A stretch of 64,000 bases of DNA from Pseudomonadales bacterium (GCA_024234855.1 JACKNN010000006.1:124001-188000), one strand, 5' to 3'. Positions 25,690 to 35,360 are shown, numbered from the stretch's first letter. Notes: generated from the letters alone by a model not told the origin. Numbers and translations are program-made.

Positions 25690-26928
25690 CTAGAAGGCAC
25701 AGCTGACGTTGGCTGCGAGCACCAGCAGTCCGTTGTTCTGGTATTGTCCACCAAAGTTCTCCGCCGCAATCCTGGATTTGCCCAGGTCGATGTAATTGAT
25801 ATAGCCGCCAACGTTGAGGGTGTCGCTGATAGTATAGCGCGTGCCGAACGCGTAGGTGATCTGGCGGTCCACAGGTAATTGTGCGTTGCGGTCTTCCTTG
25901 TCGACCGGGTTGGTGTCATACGCCACACCGCTGGTAAACGCCCAGCGCTTGTCCAGCCGGTACTCTGCGCCCCAGGCATAGTGGTAGGTGTCACGCCATT
26001 TGGTAGGTATGGCGCCGCCGCGGTTGCTGGTCGAGAGTGGCACCTCACCCAGCTGGCTCCAGTTTTCCCAGCCGATGGTGAGGTTCACACTCCACTGTTC
26101 ATCCAGGTCGTGGTGCATGGCAAACCTCACGTACTCGGCGAAAGTGAGTTCGGACTTGGCAGCAACTTCCACCTCACTGCCGGGAGGCACCAGCTGGCCG
26201 CCGGGGGCGACCAGCTTGAGGTCACCGCCATACTCCGGCTTTATTTCACTTTGGTAGATAAGGCCGAAGCGGGTGCGGTCGGTCAGCTCATACATACTGC
26301 CGAGCTTGAAAGAAAAGCCGGTATCGTCACCGTTGATCGAGGCCCTGAGATCCTCCCTGTCCTGATTGATACGCGGCGTGTCAAGGTGGGTGTTCAGGTC
26401 GGAGTACCAGTACTGGACGGCAATGCCGAGCGATAGCCGGTCGCTGACCTTGTAGGCCAGCGTCGGCACCAGGGCGGCCAGCAGCAGGTCGACTTTGGTC
26501 GCCTGGTAGCGTCCGGCCCAGTTATCGTCATAGTCCAGGCCGGCGCCTGCCAGGCCCAGAAAGTAGACGCCGGCACTCCAGCGGTCGGATTGGAAATCGT
26601 GGAAGTAGGCCGCAGATCCCAGGGGCGCCGCCTGGCCGGCGTCGCCGCCGTTGCCGGTACCCAGGCTTGGGCTGGTGTACTGCACGTCAAATTTGATATC
26701 CGGTATCGCGGCACCACCGGAAGCAAACAGCTGGTCGCCCTTGAGGCGGGCGGAACTGGCCGGGTTGTGCATGATGGAGGCGGCATCGTCCAGGCCTGCC
26801 TCCGCGCCCGCGCCGGCGCGCCCGCCGGAGAAATCGCCGTGTTGGTTCAGCCACAGGCCGCCGGCGGAAACATTGACCGAGTTGACCAGCGCCACTGCAA
26901 CCGCGCAGCCCAGGATGGATTTCTTCAT
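25690..26928 (-). CDS. OmpP1/FadL/TodX-family outer membrane transport protein
   Basis: A 412-residue outer-membrane beta-barrel with signal peptide MKKSILGCAVAVALVNSVNVSA and the FadL-type N-terminal plug region GGLWLNQHGDFSGGRAGAG followed by HNPAS. It ends in an aromatic residue (AF), as barrels do. Relatives take up fatty acids, alkanes or aromatic hydrocarbons by lateral diffusion. The start at 26928 has GGGGAG eight bases before it; the frame stays open further upstream but that part is antisense to the P450. The P450, dehydrogenases and lipase nearby suggest a hydrophobic growth substrate. Confidence 0.88.
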   Translation of the reverse strand: MKKSILGCAVAVALVNSVNVSAGGLWLNQHGDFSGGRAGAGAEAGLDDAASIMHNPASSARLKGDQLFASGGAAIPDIKFDVQYTSPSLGTGNGGDAGQAAPLGSAAYFHDFQSDRWSAGVYFLGLAGAGLDYDDNWAGRYQATKVDLLLAALVPTLAYKVSDRLSLGIAVQYWYSDLNTHLDTPRINQDREDLRASINGDDTGFSFKLGSMYELTDRTRFGLIYQSEIKPEYGGDLKLVAPGGQLVPPGSEVEVAAKSELTFAEYVRFAMHHDLDEQWSVNLTIGWENWSQLGEVPLSTSNRGGAIPTKWRDTYHYAWGAEYRLDKRWAFTSGVAYDTNPVDKEDRNAQLPVDRQITYAFGTRYTISDTLNVGGYINYIDLGKSRIAAENFGGQYQNNGLLVLAANVSCAF

Positions 26929-27041
26929 GTGTACTCCCCAGGTGTTACTTACTGACAGGATATGGCCGCGCGAGCGGGCGCATTTTCTGCCGCCAAGTCT
27001 AAAGGAGACACGCCCCGTTTGGACAGGGCTTTTTGCCCAAC

Positions 27042-28286
27042 TTATGCGCAGTTCGTTTTCAGTACCAGTCGCTTGAACACCACCGCGTTGTGGTCGCTGC
27101 CGTCCCGCTCGGGCTCGCCCGCCAGTTCCAGCTTCGGAAAACGCTTGAACAGCTCGGAAATGGTGAGGTAGAGCTGGCGCTTGGCCAGGGCCGCGCCGAT
27201 GCAGTAACGCGGGCCGTAGCCGAACAGCACGTCGGGGTTGAATTCCCGCTCCACATCGAATACTTCCGGGTGGTCGAAGTACGCCGGGTCGTGATCCTTG
27301 AGGTGCGGCATCATCAGCACCATCTGCCCCTTGCGCACCTGCTGGCCCAGGATCTCCATATCGCGCGGGGCGTAGCGGGCAAAGCCCATTTTTGAAGCGG
27401 TGCCCCAGCGGCTGATCTCGCTGAAGGCGTTGGAGAAAGCGTCCGGACTCGCCAGCGCCTTTGCCACCTGGTCCTTGTTCTTCAGCAGGCAGTAGACGGA
27501 CCACTGCTGCGCCACCAGGGTGGTGTCGGCGCCGGCGCCGATCAGGGCGAGGATCAGGGTGATGATATCGCCCTCCTCAAAGCCGGGGTTTTCCCGCTCG
27601 ATCTTCAGCAGGGTGCTGAGAAAGTCGTCCTGTACCGGGGCCTGCCGGCGCTCGGCGATCACCAGTTTGAGAATATCGATGGCCCGGTTGCTGTCCTGGC
27701 GGGCTTTTTCCCTGCGCTCGTCCGAAATGGTCGGGTTCCAGGTTTCGGTAAAGGTCATGATGACCTGCTTGATATCCGGCCAGTATTTTTCCGGGATGCC
27801 CACCATTCGGGTAATCGAGATAAATGGGATATGCGCGGCGATTTTCTCGATGTAATCAAAGCGCTCGGGGGTGCCCAACTCATCAAACAACCGTTTTACG
27901 TCCGGCTCGATCTTGCGCTGGATCGAGTCCACCACATTGCGGGAGAAGGCGGGCGCCGTCACCCGCCGCACCAGCCGGTGGTGGTCGTGGTCCGCCAGCA
28001 GGCTGTGACCGATCAGGGCCCGTTCGAAATTGGTCCACTGGTCCTCGGGGGGGCGCGGCGGGGCGAATTCCCAGTCGTAGAAATCCGAGGACAGGGGCTC
28101 CTCCTTCCAGCAGGCCATGATGTCCGGCATGCGGGTCATGATCCAGGCCTGCCAGGGCTCGTACCACACCAGGCGACCACGCCTCATCAGCGCCAGGCAC
28201 TGGGGGATGGGGTCCGCCATGTACTCCGCGGAGTTGGGGTCGAACAATTGCTCAATCGGAACTGGGGTTTCTGCTGCGTCTGCCAT
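27042..28286 (-). CDS. Cytochrome P450
   Basis: A 414-residue soluble bacterial P450. The heme-binding loop is FGYGPRYCIG with C362 as thiolate ligand, the I-helix oxygen-activation motif is AGADTT, and the K-helix ExxR is EISR. It hydroxylates a small hydrophobic molecule using electrons from a ferredoxin system that is not in this window. GAGGA lies seven bases before the ATG. The gene leads a leftward series followed by the FadL-like porin. The CYP subfamily cannot be assigned by eye. Confidence 0.93.
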   Translation of the reverse strand: MADAAETPVPIEQLFDPNSAEYMADPIPQCLALMRRGRLVWYEPWQAWIMTRMPDIMACWKEEPLSSDFYDWEFAPPRPPEDQWTNFERALIGHSLLADHDHHRLVRRVTAPAFSRNVVDSIQRKIEPDVKRLFDELGTPERFDYIEKIAAHIPFISITRMVGIPEKYWPDIKQVIMTFTETWNPTISDERREKARQDSNRAIDILKLVIAERRQAPVQDDFLSTLLKIERENPGFEEGDIITLILALIGAGADTTLVAQQWSVYCLLKNKDQVAKALASPDAFSNAFSEISRWGTASKMGFARYAPRDMEILGQQVRKGQMVLMMPHLKDHDPAYFDHPEVFDVEREFNPDVLFGYGPRYCIGAALAKRQLYLTISELFKRFPKLELAGEPERDGSDHNAVVFKRLVLKTNCA

Positions 28287-28356
28287 GCTCTTGTCCTCGG
28301 AGTCACCGGGCGGTTCTCCTGCCCGATGCCAGTTTGTAAGGGTTAAAAGACCGGTA

Positions 28357-28382
28357 GTCTACCAAGTCATTTAAAAGTAGAC
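28357..28382. promoter_or_regulatory. Small dyad upstream of the P450 gene
   Basis: GTCTAC (28357-28362) and GTAGAC (28377-28382) are exact inverted arms with a 14-base AT-rich spacer, about 70-95 bases before the P450 start. It is a possible operator for a dimeric repressor. Six-base arms are short, so chance is not excluded. Confidence 0.25.
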
Positions 28383-28493
28383 AAATGTATACCTTTGGCA
28401 GGCAGGGTATTGCTGAACGTCGTTCAGGTCGCGTGGTCACCCCTCCTGTCGGCCAGGACATTGTCCGGCGCGGTAGTCCGGAGCGAGGGTTTG

Positions 28494-28554
28494 GCGGCGG
28501 GGGTACATTTCGTTCGCGAGTACCGGGGAAGCGGGCGAAATGTACCCCCGCCGC
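28494..28554. repeat. Perfect 19-bp inverted repeat after malQ
   Basis: GCGGCGGGGGTACATTTCG (28494-28512) and its exact reverse complement (28536-28554) flank a 23-base spacer. The right arm ends on the first base of the malQ stop codon. It would form a very stable hairpin in RNA from either strand. No T-run follows on either side. It may act as a terminator or transcript stabiliser for malQ, or be a dispersed palindromic element of the genome. The remaining intergenic DNA to the P450 start shows only the small dyad. Confidence 0.7.
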
Positions 28555-30089
28555 TAAGTGCCAGCCTCGAGCCGGCCCGGGGCGGGCGCCCGGAGGGGCC
28601 CCGCCGGGCACCGGCTGCAGGCCAGCAGCAGGTCGCTGATCTGCCCGGCGAGCCCGTCCGGCACCTGCGGCCAGTCGAAGCGCCAGCGCCAGTTGCCCAC
28701 CGTGGTACCCGGCGTATTCATCCGGTGGTGGCCGTCGAGGCCGAGAAAGTCCTGCCAGGGAATAATGGCGGTATTGGCCCTGGACGACATGGCCTGCCGG
28801 ATCAGCATCCAGGGCATGGCCTCGTCGGGGTTGCCGAAATACGCATACACCCGCTCGCGGGTGGCCGCGTCGAGGCTGTTGAACCAGCCCAGGGTGGTAT
28901 CGTTGTCGTGAGTGCCGGTATAGACGATATCGCCGCTCTGGTGCAGGTGGTTCAGGTAGGGATTTTCCGGGTTACCGTCGAAGGCAAATTGCAGTATCAG
29001 CATGCCGGGCAGCTTGAACTCCTTGCGCAGCGCCTCTACCTCGGCAGTGATGGAGCCCAGGTTTTCGGCCACCAGCTTCAGCTCGGGGTAGTTAGCGCGC
29101 ACCGCCTGCAGCAGCTCACGCCCCGGGGCCTCGACCCAGTGCCCCTCTTTCGCGGTAACGGCGTTGGCGGGTATCTCCCAGTAGGCCTGCAGGGCGCGAA
29201 AGTGATCGATGCGGGCGATATCGAATTGTTTTGCCGCTGAGTCAAACCGCTGCAGCCACCAACGGAAGCCGGTTTCGCGCATCAGCGCCCAGTTGTACTG
29301 GGGGTTGCCCCACAGCTGCCCCTCGGCAGAGAAATAATCCGGCGGTACCCCGGTGACGGTGTTGGGAAGACCCGAATCGTCCAGGTCAAACATTGGCTGG
29401 TGTGCCCAGACATCGGCGCTTTCCAGGTGAACATAGATCGGGATATCACCGAACAACAGCAAGCCGCGCTCGGTGGCGTAGTCACGCAGCTCCCGCCACT
29501 GGCAGTCAAATACAAACTGGCGGAAGCGCAGGTCGGAAATCTGCGGCGCCAGCGTGGCGGCGGTTGCGTCGCAGACCGCGGGATCGCGCTTGCGCAGACC
29601 CTCCGGCCAGGTGGTCCAGGGCCGCTGTTGCAGTGAATTGCGGAAGGCATGAAAGCGCGCATAGTCTTCCAGCCAGAAATCGGCGATCTCAAGAAACTGC
29701 AGGTAGGCCGCCACCATCGGCGAGTGCGGGGAGGATTCCAGCTGCCTGAAAAAGGCCCTGCTGGCCTGGTCCAGGGCCTGCCGTTTGGCGTACCGATCCG
29801 TCAGTCCGCCTTGTGCCTGTTCCGGCGTCAGCCAGCCCTGCTCCACCAGCCAGTGCAGGTTGATCAGGTCCGGACTGCCCGCGTGGACCGAAAAAGACTG
29901 GTAGGGACAGCCATCCGGATGGGTGGGGCCCAGCGGCAACACCTGCCAGATCCGCAGTCCCGCATCGGCGACGAGGTCGACAAAGCGCCGCGCGTCGGCC
30001 CCAAAATCGCCGCAGTAACCGGGGCCGGGCAGGCTGGTCGGGTGCAGTAACACCCCGCCGCGGCGCTGGGGCACGCCGGCGGAATTCAC
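28554..30089 (-). CDS. malQ: 4-alpha-glucanotransferase (amylomaltase)
   Basis: A 511-residue GH77 enzyme that transfers maltosyl or longer glucan units between alpha-1,4-glucans. The start RRGGVLLHPTSLPGPGYCGDFG is a family hallmark. The nucleophile Asp is in RIDHFRALQAYWEIP, the acid/base Glu in AENLG and the third carboxylate in THDNDT. It overlaps the 3' end of the GH57 gene by four bases. It belongs to the leftward arm of the glycogen cluster and would recycle short oligosaccharides released during glycogen turnover. Confidence 0.95.
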   Translation of the reverse strand: MNSAGVPQRRGGVLLHPTSLPGPGYCGDFGADARRFVDLVADAGLRIWQVLPLGPTHPDGCPYQSFSVHAGSPDLINLHWLVEQGWLTPEQAQGGLTDRYAKRQALDQASRAFFRQLESSPHSPMVAAYLQFLEIADFWLEDYARFHAFRNSLQQRPWTTWPEGLRKRDPAVCDATAATLAPQISDLRFRQFVFDCQWRELRDYATERGLLLFGDIPIYVHLESADVWAHQPMFDLDDSGLPNTVTGVPPDYFSAEGQLWGNPQYNWALMRETGFRWWLQRFDSAAKQFDIARIDHFRALQAYWEIPANAVTAKEGHWVEAPGRELLQAVRANYPELKLVAENLGSITAEVEALRKEFKLPGMLILQFAFDGNPENPYLNHLHQSGDIVYTGTHDNDTTLGWFNSLDAATRERVYAYFGNPDEAMPWMLIRQAMSSRANTAIIPWQDFLGLDGHHRMNTPGTTVGNWRWRFDWPQVPDGLAGQISDLLLACSRCPAGPLRAPAPGRLEAGT

Positions 30090-31783
30090 GAGTTGTCGGC
30101 GCTGTGCTGGCGCATGACGCCGCCACGATCCGGTCGGCCACCACCACGCGAGATCACCTCCGACAGGTAGGACGGAGCTTCCACGTGCAGCGTCTGGTAG
30201 AGGTTGGCCAGGTGCATGCGATACAGCTGGTCAAACTGGTTCACGGTGGTTGACGGGTTGTAGTCGCCGAACCACCAGAACCAGTCGGAGCCCTCGCAGA
30301 TGGCCAGCTGCTGTTCCGCGGCGTCGACCTCCTGCGCTGTCAGCTTGCCGGCGGCAATTTGCTCATCGAAGGTGCGCTTGGCCTCTACCAGTATTTCCCA
30401 GCCGCGGTTCTTGTCGGGGTCGCCAATCCAGGTGGAAAAGGTGCCGTAGACCCAGCTGCCCGCGACCAGGTGTTTTTCCCTGGTGGGCCGGCAGGGCTTT
30501 TCGCGCCGGAACTGCTCGAACGTGGTCATTTCCAGCAGCGGGTTTTTGGCCAGGTTGCGATACAGGTGATCGAGGAAGTAGTAACCGTTTTCCGGGTAGT
30601 ATTCCCAGGCGTTCTCGCCGTCCAGGATAATAGTGATCAGGCAGTCGTCGCGGTCCGGGCAGGCCCGGGCAATATTTTCCATGTGACCGATGAGGTTGGC
30701 GACGGCATCGTTGGCGTGCCAGTCGGAGTAATTGAAACCGATCAGGTCCGACAGGCCATCGTCGCGGAAAAAGCAGTCGATCTCGGCTTCGCCAAAACGG
30801 TAGACCCGGTGGCTGCAGGCCTTCGACGTGGTGTCGTGGCTGTTGCGCAGCACGTTGCCACCGCTGGCGATCCACTGGAAACCCTGCTCCGCAAACAGCG
30901 CGGCCGCCTGCTGGCTGACGCCGCCTTCCGACGGCCACAGGCCGGCCGGTTTGCGGCCGAAGAAACGCTCGAACGTCTGCAGCCCTTTTTGCAGGTGCCA
31001 CCGGGCACGGGCCTCGCCACCCGGGTACTCGGTGATGACCGGCAGGTGCACCGCGGGCATGGACTCCCTGGCGCAGTTCATGTCGAGCATCAGCGGGATG
31101 ATGGGGTGGGCGTAGGGGCTCATGCACAGCTCCACCTGGCCGCGCTCCGCCAGTGCCCGGTAGCGCGGCACGATCGATTGCAATTGTTCAAGCACGATCT
31201 GCAGCAATTCGCGGCGGTCGTGCAGGTTGAAATTATGGGCCTTGTCGCGCAGGCGGCGCAGCCGCTCGTCGCCGCGCTGCAGGAATTCGCCCATCCAGCT
31301 GATGTGGTACCAGACCAGCAGGTCGGCCAGGAACTGGTTGGAGGCGTAGATCAGGCTATCGGGGTGTTGCTCATACCATTCCGCCATGGTGGCGAGCCGC
31401 TGGTAGGGCTCGAAGCGGGCTATCATCCGCTCCCTGTTGGCGCGCAGGCAGTCCTGCATCAGCCGCAGGCGCGCCTGTGCGTTGCCCGGCAGGGCAGGCT
31501 CCGCCAACTCCGCCAGCAGCGGGTCCTTGATGACGCCGTGGCCGGCGAGGTAGGCCGCGACCTGGCCGATATAATCCTCGATCTGCTCCAGCAGGATGGG
31601 TGCGAAATTGACTACCGCCCGGGCCTCCGGCACCGCCTCGAGGTGGGCTGCCATGTCGGCGTAGTCCTTGGTCGCATGCAGGTAGGTCCACGGCAGGTGG
31701 ACCTTGCCCGTGCGCATGTCGCGGTACTCCGGCTGGTGCATATGCCAGCACAGCACCACGCTCATCGGGTGGTCAGCGGGCAT
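30086..31783 (-). CDS. Glycoside hydrolase family 57 protein
   Basis: A 565-residue GH57 enzyme, the retaining alpha-amylase/glucanotransferase family. The N-terminal VVLCWHMHQPEYRD is conserved, the nucleophile Glu is in GLWPSEGGVS, and the acid/base Asp is in IILDGENAWEYY. It overlaps glgC by 11 bases and malQ by four, so the three are translationally linked. AGAGG lies seven bases before the ATG. Likely roles are alpha-glucan hydrolysis or transfer; since a GH13 branching enzyme (GlgB) is encoded nearby, a branching role is less needed. Confidence 0.9.
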   Translation of the reverse strand: MPADHPMSVVLCWHMHQPEYRDMRTGKVHLPWTYLHATKDYADMAAHLEAVPEARAVVNFAPILLEQIEDYIGQVAAYLAGHGVIKDPLLAELAEPALPGNAQARLRLMQDCLRANRERMIARFEPYQRLATMAEWYEQHPDSLIYASNQFLADLLVWYHISWMGEFLQRGDERLRRLRDKAHNFNLHDRRELLQIVLEQLQSIVPRYRALAERGQVELCMSPYAHPIIPLMLDMNCARESMPAVHLPVITEYPGGEARARWHLQKGLQTFERFFGRKPAGLWPSEGGVSQQAAALFAEQGFQWIASGGNVLRNSHDTTSKACSHRVYRFGEAEIDCFFRDDGLSDLIGFNYSDWHANDAVANLIGHMENIARACPDRDDCLITIILDGENAWEYYPENGYYFLDHLYRNLAKNPLLEMTTFEQFRREKPCRPTREKHLVAGSWVYGTFSTWIGDPDKNRGWEILVEAKRTFDEQIAAGKLTAQEVDAAEQQLAICEGSDWFWWFGDYNPSTTVNQFDQLYRMHLANLYQTLHVEAPSYLSEVISRGGGRPDRGGVMRQHSADNS

Positions 31784-33041
31784 AGTGCAGCCTCTGGCCC
31801 AGCGATTCGGGGGTCACCAGCACCACGCCACCCGAGGAGATATGGAACCTGGCGGCGTCCGCCTCGGCATCGACCCCTATCCGGGTGTCCGGGGGAATGA
31901 TACAGCCCTTGTCGATGATGGCTTTCCTGATGACGCAGCGCCGGCCGATCTGGACCTCGGGGAAAATCACGGCGTCCTCGATGCGGGAGTAGGAGTGCAC
32001 ATGGACATTGCTGAACAGCAGGGAGCGGCGCACATAGGAGCCGGACACGATGCAGCCGCCGGCCACCATCGAGTCGACGGCCATACCGCGGCGCCCCTCG
32101 TCATCAAATACGAACTTGGCGGGTGGCACCTGGTCCTGGTATGTCCAGATCGGCCAGTCCCGGTCGTACAGGTTGAGCTCGGGGCTGATCCCGATCAGTT
32201 CCATATTGGCTTGCCAGTAGGCATCGATGGTGCCCACATCGCGCCAGTAGGCGTGTTGTGCGGTGCCCGCCTGGCGGAACGGGAAGGCCGTGACCCGCAT
32301 CCGGTTGATTACATCGGGGATGATATCGCCGCCGAAGTCATGGGTGGAATCCGGCTCATCGGCGTCGCGCAGCAACTCGTTGATCAGCACTTCGGTGCGG
32401 AAAATGTAGATACCCATAGAGGCCAGGGCGACGTCCTGCCGGCCCGGCATGGGGGTGGGTTGATCGGGTTTCTCGGCAAATTCGATAATGCGGTTTTCTT
32501 CGTCCACCGCCATCACCCCGAATGCCCTGGCCTCGTCGAGCGGTACCTCGATACAGCCAACGGTAATGTCCGCCTCGGCTTCGACGTGGGCAGCCAGCAT
32601 CGTGCCATAATCCATCTTGTAGATGTGGTCGCCGGCGAGGATCAGGACAAACTCCGGTTTGTGGGTGCGGATGATGTCGATATTCTGGTAGATGGCGTCC
32701 GCGGTGCCCTCGTACCAGGACGTCTCCAGCCGTTGCTGGGCCGGCAGCAGCTCCACGAATTCACCCAGCTCGCCGCGCATGAAACCCCAGCCGCGCTGGA
32801 TATGCTGGATCAGGCTGTGGGCTTTGTACTGGGTGAGAATACCGACCTTGCGGATGCCCGAGTTGACGCAGTTGGACAACGGAAAGTCGATGATACGGAA
32901 CTTGCCGCCAAAGGGAACCGCCGGTTTGGCACGCCACTGGGTGAGTTGTTTCAGCCTGGAACCACGGCCACCGGCAAGCACCAACGCCAGGGTATCCTTG
33001 GTCAGGCGGCTGACGTATCGTGCTGATTCCGTCTCGGTCAT
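31773..33041 (-). CDS. glgC: Glucose-1-phosphate adenylyltransferase
   Basis: A 422-residue enzyme that makes ADP-glucose from glucose 1-phosphate and ATP, the committed step of bacterial glycogen synthesis. The nucleotide-binding start LVLAGGRGSRLKQLT, the AKPAVPFGGKFRIIDFPLSNC block and the C-terminal left-handed beta-helix repeats are all visible. Length matches the family. It is divergent from glgB, with 123 bases between, so the two arms are probably controlled together. Confidence 0.96.
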   Translation of the reverse strand: MTETESARYVSRLTKDTLALVLAGGRGSRLKQLTQWRAKPAVPFGGKFRIIDFPLSNCVNSGIRKVGILTQYKAHSLIQHIQRGWGFMRGELGEFVELLPAQQRLETSWYEGTADAIYQNIDIIRTHKPEFVLILAGDHIYKMDYGTMLAAHVEAEADITVGCIEVPLDEARAFGVMAVDEENRIIEFAEKPDQPTPMPGRQDVALASMGIYIFRTEVLINELLRDADEPDSTHDFGGDIIPDVINRMRVTAFPFRQAGTAQHAYWRDVGTIDAYWQANMELIGISPELNLYDRDWPIWTYQDQVPPAKFVFDDEGRRGMAVDSMVAGGCIVSGSYVRRSLLFSNVHVHSYSRIEDAVIFPEVQIGRRCVIRKAIIDKGCIIPPDTRIGVDAEADAARFHISSGGVVLVTPESLGQRLHYAR

Positions 33042-33140
33042 CGTCTTTTCATTGATCTGTGAACTGGTGGGCCTAATGTTAATCCATTACCATCGGATTA
33101 CATTGTGGACAATAAGCGCAATAATGTCCTCTGTCCCGGC

Positions 33141-33154
33141 TTGATATAAATCAG
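33141..33154. promoter_or_regulatory. FNR/Anr-like palindrome before glgB
   Basis: TTGATATAAATCAG matches the TTGAT-N4-ATCAA consensus at nine of ten positions and contains TATAAA, which could be a -10 box giving a leader of about eight bases for glgB. If bound by an FNR-type protein here it would act as a repressor site. It may simply be an AT-rich promoter segment. Confidence 0.3.
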
Positions 33155-33164
33155 TGGATATTAA

Positions 33165-35360
33165 ATGAGAACAGTTTCGCTTCGAGAACCTGTTGCCGAA
33201 GCATATGGCCGATTACTGGCGGGGCGCCACCACGACCCGTTCGAGGTGCTCGGCTGCCACCGCCGGGGCGACCAGTGGCTGCTGCGCGCGCTGTTGCCCG
33301 GCGCCGCCGAAGTCGAGGCGGTGTCCGGTGACAGCCGCACGGCCATGCAGCGGGTGGCCGACACCGATCTTTTCACCTGCACGCTGGCCGGCGCCGCGAC
33401 TGTGCCGGGCTACCAGTTGCGCTGGCGGCCGGCCGGGGGCGAATGGCAGCAGGCGGAGGACCCGTACCGCTTTGGCCCCACTGTCGGCGATCTCGACCTG
33501 CACCTGTTTGGCGAGGGCAAGCACCGGCACATCTACCGGGTGCTGGGCGCGCACTGCTGCGAGCACGAAGGCGTTGCCGGTGTGCGCTTTGCCACCTGGG
33601 CGCCCAATGCGAAGCGGGTCAGTGTGGTCGGTGATTTCAACCAGTGGCACGGCCTGCGCCACGCCATGCGGGCGCGGGGCCTGAGCGGTGTCTGGGAGAT
33701 CTTCATCCCCGGCCTGGTCGCCGGCGTGAACTACAAATTCGAAGTGTGCGACGCCCGGGGACGGTTGCAGCTGAAAGCGGACCCCTACGGCAACCGCTTC
33801 GAGCTGCGGCCCGCTACAGCGGCTGTGGTGTGCCCGCCAACGCACTTTCAGTGGTCGGACCAGGCGTGGCTCGCGGCGCGCGCCAGCTGGGACTGGCAGC
33901 ATGCCCCCCTATCGATTTACGAATTTCACCCGAGCTCCTGGCAGCGGGCAGGCGACGGCGGCTTTCTCAATTTCCGCGCCATGGCACCGCTGCTGGCCGA
34001 TTACGTGGCCGGGCTGGGTTTTACCCACGTCGAGCTGCTACCGATCACCGAGCACCCGCTCGATGACTCCTGGGGCTACCAGACCACGGGTTATTTCGCT
34101 CCGTCCCAGCGTTTCGGCAGCCCCGATGACTTCCGCTTTTTTGTCGACCACCTCCACAGTCGCGGCATCGGGGTGATCCTGGATTGGGTGCCCGCGCATT
34201 TTCCGCGAGACGCCCACGCCCTGGCCAGGTTTGACGGCACCGCCCTGTATGAGCACGAGGATCCGCGCCGGGGCGAGCACGCCGACTGGGGGACGCTCAT
34301 TTTCAATTACGGCCGCAACGAGGTGAAGAACTTCCTGCTGGCCAGCGCCAACTACTGGCTGGAGGAGTTTCACCTGGACGGCCTGCGGGTGGACGCGGTG
34401 GCCTCCATGCTCTACCTGGATTACTCGCGCAAGGCGGGCGAGTGGGAGCCCAATCGCTACGGCGGCCGGGAGAACCTCGAAGCCATCGACTTCCTGCGGG
34501 AGCTCAATGCGCTGACCCACGGCGAGCACCCGGGCACCCTGACCATCGCCGAGGAGTCCACCGCATGGCCCCAGGTCACCCGGCCCACCTGGGTGGGGGG
34601 GCTGGGGTTTTCGATCAAGTGGAATATGGGCTGGATGCACGACACGCTCAATTACATGAGCCACGAGCCGGTGTACCGGCAATACCACCACGATCAGCTC
34701 ACCTTCGGCCTGATGTACGCCTTTTCCGAAAATTTCCTGTTGCCGTTCTCCCACGATGAGGTGGTGCACGGCAAGTATTCCCTGCTGGGCAAGATGCCGG
34801 GGGACGAGTGGCAGCGTTTTGCCAACCTGCGCCTGCTGTACACCTATCTCTTCACCTACCCCGGCGCCAAGTTGCTGTTCATGGGCTGTGAGCTGGCGGA
34901 ACCGGGGGAATGGCGTCACCAGGGGCAGTTGTCCTGGGAACTGCTCGAGCGGGCCCCACACCGGGGCGTGCAGCAACTGGTGGGGGATCTCAACCGGCTG
35001 TATCGCGCCGAGCCGAGCCTCTATCGCAACAGCTTCGATGCCGCCGGTTTCGAGTGGATCGACTGCCATGATTCCACCCAGTCGGTGTTGAGTTACCTGC
35101 GCTGGGACGGCGCCGATTTTCACATTGTGATACTCAATTTCACCCCGGTGGTGCGGACCGATTACCGCATAGGGGTACCCCGGGCGGGACGCTACCGGGA
35201 AGTTTTCAATTCGGACTCACGCTTTTACGGCGGCAGCGACGTGGGCAACGGGCCCGAAATTGACAGCCAGCGGGTATTCTGGATGAGGCGCCGCGACTCC
35301 GTCAGCCTGACCCTGCCACCCCTGGGGGCGCTGGTACTTAAACTCTCGGGAGCAGAATAA
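33165..35360 (+). CDS. glgB: 1,4-alpha-glucan branching enzyme
   Basis: A 731-residue GH13 enzyme that introduces alpha-1,6 branches into glycogen. The N-terminal extra domain, the carbohydrate-binding module (CBM48, FATWAPNAKRVSVVGDFNQW) and the catalytic barrel are in order. Catalytic residues are the Asp in GLRVDAVASMLY, the Glu in IAEEST and the Asp in SHDEVVHG. Its length is that of E. coli GlgB. The stop codon abuts the GTG start of glgA, so glgB, glgA and glgP are an operon. Confidence 0.96.
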   Translation: MRTVSLREPVAEAYGRLLAGRHHDPFEVLGCHRRGDQWLLRALLPGAAEVEAVSGDSRTAMQRVADTDLFTCTLAGAATVPGYQLRWRPAGGEWQQAEDPYRFGPTVGDLDLHLFGEGKHRHIYRVLGAHCCEHEGVAGVRFATWAPNAKRVSVVGDFNQWHGLRHAMRARGLSGVWEIFIPGLVAGVNYKFEVCDARGRLQLKADPYGNRFELRPATAAVVCPPTHFQWSDQAWLAARASWDWQHAPLSIYEFHPSSWQRAGDGGFLNFRAMAPLLADYVAGLGFTHVELLPITEHPLDDSWGYQTTGYFAPSQRFGSPDDFRFFVDHLHSRGIGVILDWVPAHFPRDAHALARFDGTALYEHEDPRRGEHADWGTLIFNYGRNEVKNFLLASANYWLEEFHLDGLRVDAVASMLYLDYSRKAGEWEPNRYGGRENLEAIDFLRELNALTHGEHPGTLTIAEESTAWPQVTRPTWVGGLGFSIKWNMGWMHDTLNYMSHEPVYRQYHHDQLTFGLMYAFSENFLLPFSHDEVVHGKYSLLGKMPGDEWQRFANLRLLYTYLFTYPGAKLLFMGCELAEPGEWRHQGQLSWELLERAPHRGVQQLVGDLNRLYRAEPSLYRNSFDAAGFEWIDCHDSTQSVLSYLRWDGADFHIVILNFTPVVRTDYRIGVPRAGRYREVFNSDSRFYGGSDVGNGPEIDSQRVFWMRRRDSVSLTLPPLGALVLKLSGAE

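Noticed and set aside
26929..27504. Upstream extension of the FadL-like gene to a 604-codon frame
   Set aside because: The added part is antisense to the P450, and a signal peptide with a good ribosome-binding site begins at 26928.
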